Below are positions 59,465 to 64,000 of a DNA stretch of 64,000 nt, one piece after another. Within the stretch, counting starts at the first letter, position 1; each line of letters starts with the position of its first letter. This DNA is from Mesorhizobium sp. ZC-5 (GTDB lineage: Bacteria > Pseudomonadota > Alphaproteobacteria > Rhizobiales > Rhizobiaceae): the NCBI RefSeq assembly GCF_025753855.1, contig NZ_JAOWPT010000010.1, positions 124,001 to 188,000 on the forward strand. The letters run 5' to 3'. Under the pieces are notes generated by a model. It did not search any database. It worked only from the letters and a program-made list of their open reading frames with translations, and was not told the origin of the DNA. Made by a program: the position numbers and the translations under genes.

Positions 59465-59568
59465 CTGGCTTCTGATGGGTCTGCTGATCCGTCGGAAGCC
59501 AGGCGGAAGGCGGCGAGGTCAGCCCACAATCGAGTCCTTGCAGGACCAACACGGCTGTGTGCTGGTCC
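59465..59568. terminator. Two hairpins in the 213-base gap before the Ldh-type gene
   Basis: CTGGCTTC (59465-59472) pairs with GAAGCCAG (59495-59502). GGACCA (59543-59548) pairs with TGGTCC (59563-59568), extended by CAC/GTG. They lie between the aldehyde dehydrogenase stop and the Ldh-type start on the minus strand. Attenuation or partial termination between the genes is possible; no T-run. Confidence 0.35.
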
Positions 59569-59648
59569 CCCCGGTTCATCTGCGCGTGCCTCTTCAAAGA
59601 TGCGCATCGGCGCGATCAGGCGGCTTGCGCCACTGCCGGTCCGCCGCC

Positions 59649-61103
59649 CTAACCCGCCGCTGTGTAGGCTGTTTTGACGATGGTGAAGAATTCGGCGGCA
59701 TATTTGCCCTGCTCGCGTGAGCCGTAGCTCGATCCCTTGCGGCCGCCGAACGGCACGTGAAAGTCGACGCCGGCGGTCGGCACATTGACCATGACCATGC
59801 CGGCTTCCGCATTACGCTTGAAATGCGTTGCATATTTCAGTGAGGTGGTAACGATGCCGGCCGAAAGGCCGAATTCGGTATCGTTGGCGGTCGCCAGAGC
59901 CTCTTCGTAGTCTTTCACCCGAATGATGGATGCGACGGGCCCGAAGATTTCCTCCCGGCTGATGCGCATATCGTTGGTTGCCTCGGTGAAAAGCGTTGGC
60001 TGCAGGTAGAAACCTTCCGTATCCCGCTTCAGCAGTTCACCACCGGCCACCAGTCTGGCGCCTTCCTTTTTGCCGATTTCGATATAATCGGTGTCCTGTT
60101 TCAGCTGGCTTGCATTCACGACGGGCCCGATCTCGGTATCCTTGGCGAGCGCATCACCGACCCGGAGCTTTTGCGTCCGCTCCGCCAGGGCGGCCACAAA
60201 TCTGTCGTGGATTGCCTCAGTGACGATCACGCGCGAGGAGGCAGTGCAGCGCTGGCCGGTCGAGAAGAATGCCGACTGTGCGACGGTCTCCACCGCAATG
60301 CCCAGATCCGCGTCATCCAGCACGACGGTGGGGTTCTTGCCACCCATCTCCAGTTGGAACTTGCGCCCGACTTCGACAGAGGCAAGCGCAACCTGCTTTC
60401 CCGTGCCGACCGAGCCGGTGAAGGTGATAGCATTGATGTCCTTGCTGTCGAGCATCTGTTGCCCGACGACAGATCCGCGGCCCATGACCAGATTGAGGAC
60501 GCCCTTGGGCAGGCCGGCCCGCTGCAGGATGTCAACGACCGCCCAGGTGCAGCCAGGCACCAAGTCCGCCGGCTTGATGACGACGGTATTGCCGTAGGCC
60601 AGCGCCGGAGCGATCTTCCAACTCGGTATGGCGATCGGAAAATTCCATGGCGTGATGATGCCGACAACGCCAACCGGTTCACGGGTGATCTCGACGCCGA
60701 CGCCTGGCCGCGTGCTCGGCAGTACCTCGCCCGCCAGCCGCAACACTTCGCCGGCGAAGAAATCGAAAATCTGCGCGGCGCGCGTCACCTCGCCGATTCC
60801 CTCAGCGAGTGTCTTGCCCTCTTCCCGGCTCAGCAATTCGCCAAGTTCCGTCTTGCGCTCGAGGATTTCGTCCGCCGTTTTGCGCAGGATGGCGTGGCGC
60901 TCGAGTATGCCGCTGCGCGACCAGGCCGGAAAGGCAGCCTTTGCTGCGGCAATGGCTTGTCTCGTTTCGTCGGCGGTGGCGCGAGCGTAGATGCCCACGA
61001 CCTCCGCGGTATTCGACGGATTTATGTTTTCGGCCCCATCACTGCCGATCCATTCACCGCCGACAAAATTCTGGTGAAGTTTTGCTGATGTCTGAGCGAC
61101 CAC
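59649..61103 (-). CDS. Alpha-ketoglutarate semialdehyde dehydrogenase-type aldehyde dehydrogenase
   Basis: A 484-aa NAD(P)-dependent aldehyde dehydrogenase that would turn 2,5-dioxopentanoate (alpha-ketoglutarate semialdehyde) into 2-oxoglutarate, the last step of arabinonate and glucarate routes. Catalytic C286 (STGQRCTASSR), E252 (LEMGGKNP) and NAD-binding K177 (VIKPAD) are in place, and the end VDFHVPFGGRKGSSYGSREQG is diagnostic of the family. Context (KdgD-type and IlvD-type dehydratases) supports the substrate. It is divergent from the FCD-type GntR gene, with a palindrome in the gap. Confidence 0.9.
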   Translation of the reverse strand: MVAQTSAKLHQNFVGGEWIGSDGAENINPSNTAEVVGIYARATADETRQAIAAAKAAFPAWSRSGILERHAILRKTADEILERKTELGELLSREEGKTLAEGIGEVTRAAQIFDFFAGEVLRLAGEVLPSTRPGVGVEITREPVGVVGIITPWNFPIAIPSWKIAPALAYGNTVVIKPADLVPGCTWAVVDILQRAGLPKGVLNLVMGRGSVVGQQMLDSKDINAITFTGSVGTGKQVALASVEVGRKFQLEMGGKNPTVVLDDADLGIAVETVAQSAFFSTGQRCTASSRVIVTEAIHDRFVAALAERTQKLRVGDALAKDTEIGPVVNASQLKQDTDYIEIGKKEGARLVAGGELLKRDTEGFYLQPTLFTEATNDMRISREEIFGPVASIIRVKDYEEALATANDTEFGLSAGIVTTSLKYATHFKRNAEAGMVMVNVPTAGVDFHVPFGGRKGSSYGSREQGKYAAEFFTIVKTAYTAAG

Positions 61104-61122
61104 TATCGCCTCCTTCTATGTT

Positions 61123-61134
61123 CTAATATATTAG
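61123..61134. promoter_or_regulatory. CTAATATATTAG perfect palindrome, probable GntR operator
   Basis: A 12-base perfect palindrome in the 70-base gap between the divergent aldehyde dehydrogenase and GntR genes. Short palindromes of this type are usual sites for FCD-type GntR regulators, and this one is 39 bases from the GntR start. Confidence 0.6.
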
Positions 61135-61173
61135 TTTTTCTAGCACGGCCTGGTGGCCGGAACAGGGAGCAAT

Positions 61174-63504
<2,331 letters not shown>

Positions 63505-63513
63505 CTACTCCGA

Positions 63514-64000
63514 TCAGAATATATCTGGTTCGCCGGCGGTCTTGCCGAAGGTGGGGGCGAGGTAGTCGAAATCGCAGCCTTTGTCGGCCTGGCTCACATG
63601 CTTGCCGAACATCCAGCCATAACCGCGCTCGAATTTGTCCGGTGGCCGGATCCAGGCGGCACGGCGGGCGGCGATCTCCTCTTCGCTTACCAGCATGTCG
63701 ATGCGCCGTTCCGGCAGGTTGATCGACACCATGTCGCCAGTTTTAAGCAGCGCCAACGGTCCGCCGATATGCGATTCCGGCGAGACGTGCAGAACACAGG
63801 CGCCATAGCTGGTGCCGCTCATGCGGGCATCTGAAATACGCAACATGTCGCGGTGGCCCTGCTGCACCAGTTTCTTCGGCATCGGCAGCATGCCCCATTC
63901 CGGCATGCCCGGCCCGCCCAGCGGGCCGGCGTTGCGCAGCAACATCACATGGTCCGGTGTCACGTCGAGGTTCTCGTCGTCGATTGCTTTTTTCATTTCA
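63514..64000 (-). CDS. IlvD/Edd-family dehydratase, C-terminal part (cut by window end)
   Basis: The C-terminal 160 or so residues of a dihydroxyacid/6-phosphogluconate dehydratase-type enzyme; its start lies beyond 64000. LRNAGPLGGPGMPEWGMLPMPKKLVQQG, ISDARMSGTSYGACVLHVSPES and GGPLALLKTGDMVSINLPERRIDMLVS are clear matches, typical of L-arabinonate or other sugar-acid dehydratases (AraC/AraD branch). With the KdgD-type and KGSADH-type enzymes it would build a route from a sugar acid to 2-oxoglutarate. Confidence 0.93.
   Translation of the reverse strand, partial: EMKKAIDDENLDVTPDHVMLLRNAGPLGGPGMPEWGMLPMPKKLVQQGHRDMLRISDARMSGTSYGACVLHVSPESHIGGPLALLKTGDMVSINLPERRIDMLVSEEEIAARRAAWIRPPDKFERGYGWMFGKHVSQADKGCDFDYLAPTFGKTAGEPDIF

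Overview
The window looks like a piece of a GC-rich alphaproteobacterial chromosome or megaplasmid, most likely Hyphomicrobiales (Mesorhizobium or Phyllobacteriaceae type). The basis is gene content: several Bug/TctABC systems, a LivKHMGF transporter, many CaiB-type CoA-transferases, GntR and LysR regulators, and a QuiC-type dehydroshikimate dehydratase. That placement is an inference. I see no rRNA, tRNA, CRISPR array, integrase, transposase or phage gene. The window is almost wall-to-wall accessory catabolism, transport and regulation.

Layout. 0-4 kb: a quiC-like dehydratase, then a membrane protein/HlyD adaptor pair. 4-7.6 kb: a TctB-TctA-TctC cluster with an NTF2-like gene (minus strand). 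7.9-12.1 kb: a metallo-hydrolase, an AbrB-type membrane protein and a double-domain CoA-transferase. 12.1-15.7 kb: a NUDIX hydrolase with a probable 44-codon leader gene, an alpha/beta-hydrolase, a second metallo-hydrolase and a HutC-type GntR regulator. 15.9-18.8 kb (minus): a crotonase-fold protein that matches 6-oxocamphor hydrolase, and a second double-domain CoA-transferase. 19-31.7 kb (plus): acyl-CoA dehydrogenase and enoyl-CoA hydratase, then a tightly packed run with three thiolase-fold/DUF35 pairs, two single-domain CoA-transferases, an SMP-30 lactonase, a beta-hydroxyacid dehydrogenase and an MmgE/PrpD protein. 31.8-45.6 kb: two-carbon-end oxidoreductases (D-2-hydroxyacid dehydrogenase, GMC, aldo/keto reductase, zinc alcohol dehydrogenase), a racemase-like protein, an SMP-30 lactonase, three Bug binding proteins, a PcaC-like decarboxylase, a lone CoxL-like molybdoenzyme and a GST. 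45.7-48.6 kb: a second TctAB and a second D-2-hydroxyacid dehydrogenase. 49-57.5 kb: a second alpha/beta-hydrolase, a GMC oxidoreductase at the end of a complete branched-chain-amino-acid-type ABC operon, and a divergent LysR regulator. 57.5-64 kb: a sugar-acid cluster (EamA exporter/importer, Ldh-type dehydrogenase, alpha-ketoglutarate semialdehyde dehydrogenase, FCD-type GntR, KdgD-type dehydratase, RraA-like aldolase, IlvD/Edd dehydratase cut by the window end).

How it fits together. The part I consider most novel is 7.8-42.6 kb. Nine intergenic regions there carry one shared AT-rich motif, (GG)YATAACATTAT or a close variant, which suggests a single regulon; the HutC-type GntR at 14945-15706 is the obvious candidate regulator. 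The genes under it suggest CoA activation of an acid (CaiB-type transferases), dehydrogenation and hydration, C-C bond cleavage by a beta-diketone-hydrolase-like crotonase, and retro-aldol cleavage by Cys-less thiolase/DUF35 pairs of the Ltp2/ChsH2 type. Lactonases, alcohol dehydrogenases and TTT-type acid uptake would support this. A branched or alicyclic (terpenoid-like or ring) carboxylic acid is a reasonable substrate guess, but the sequence does not identify it.
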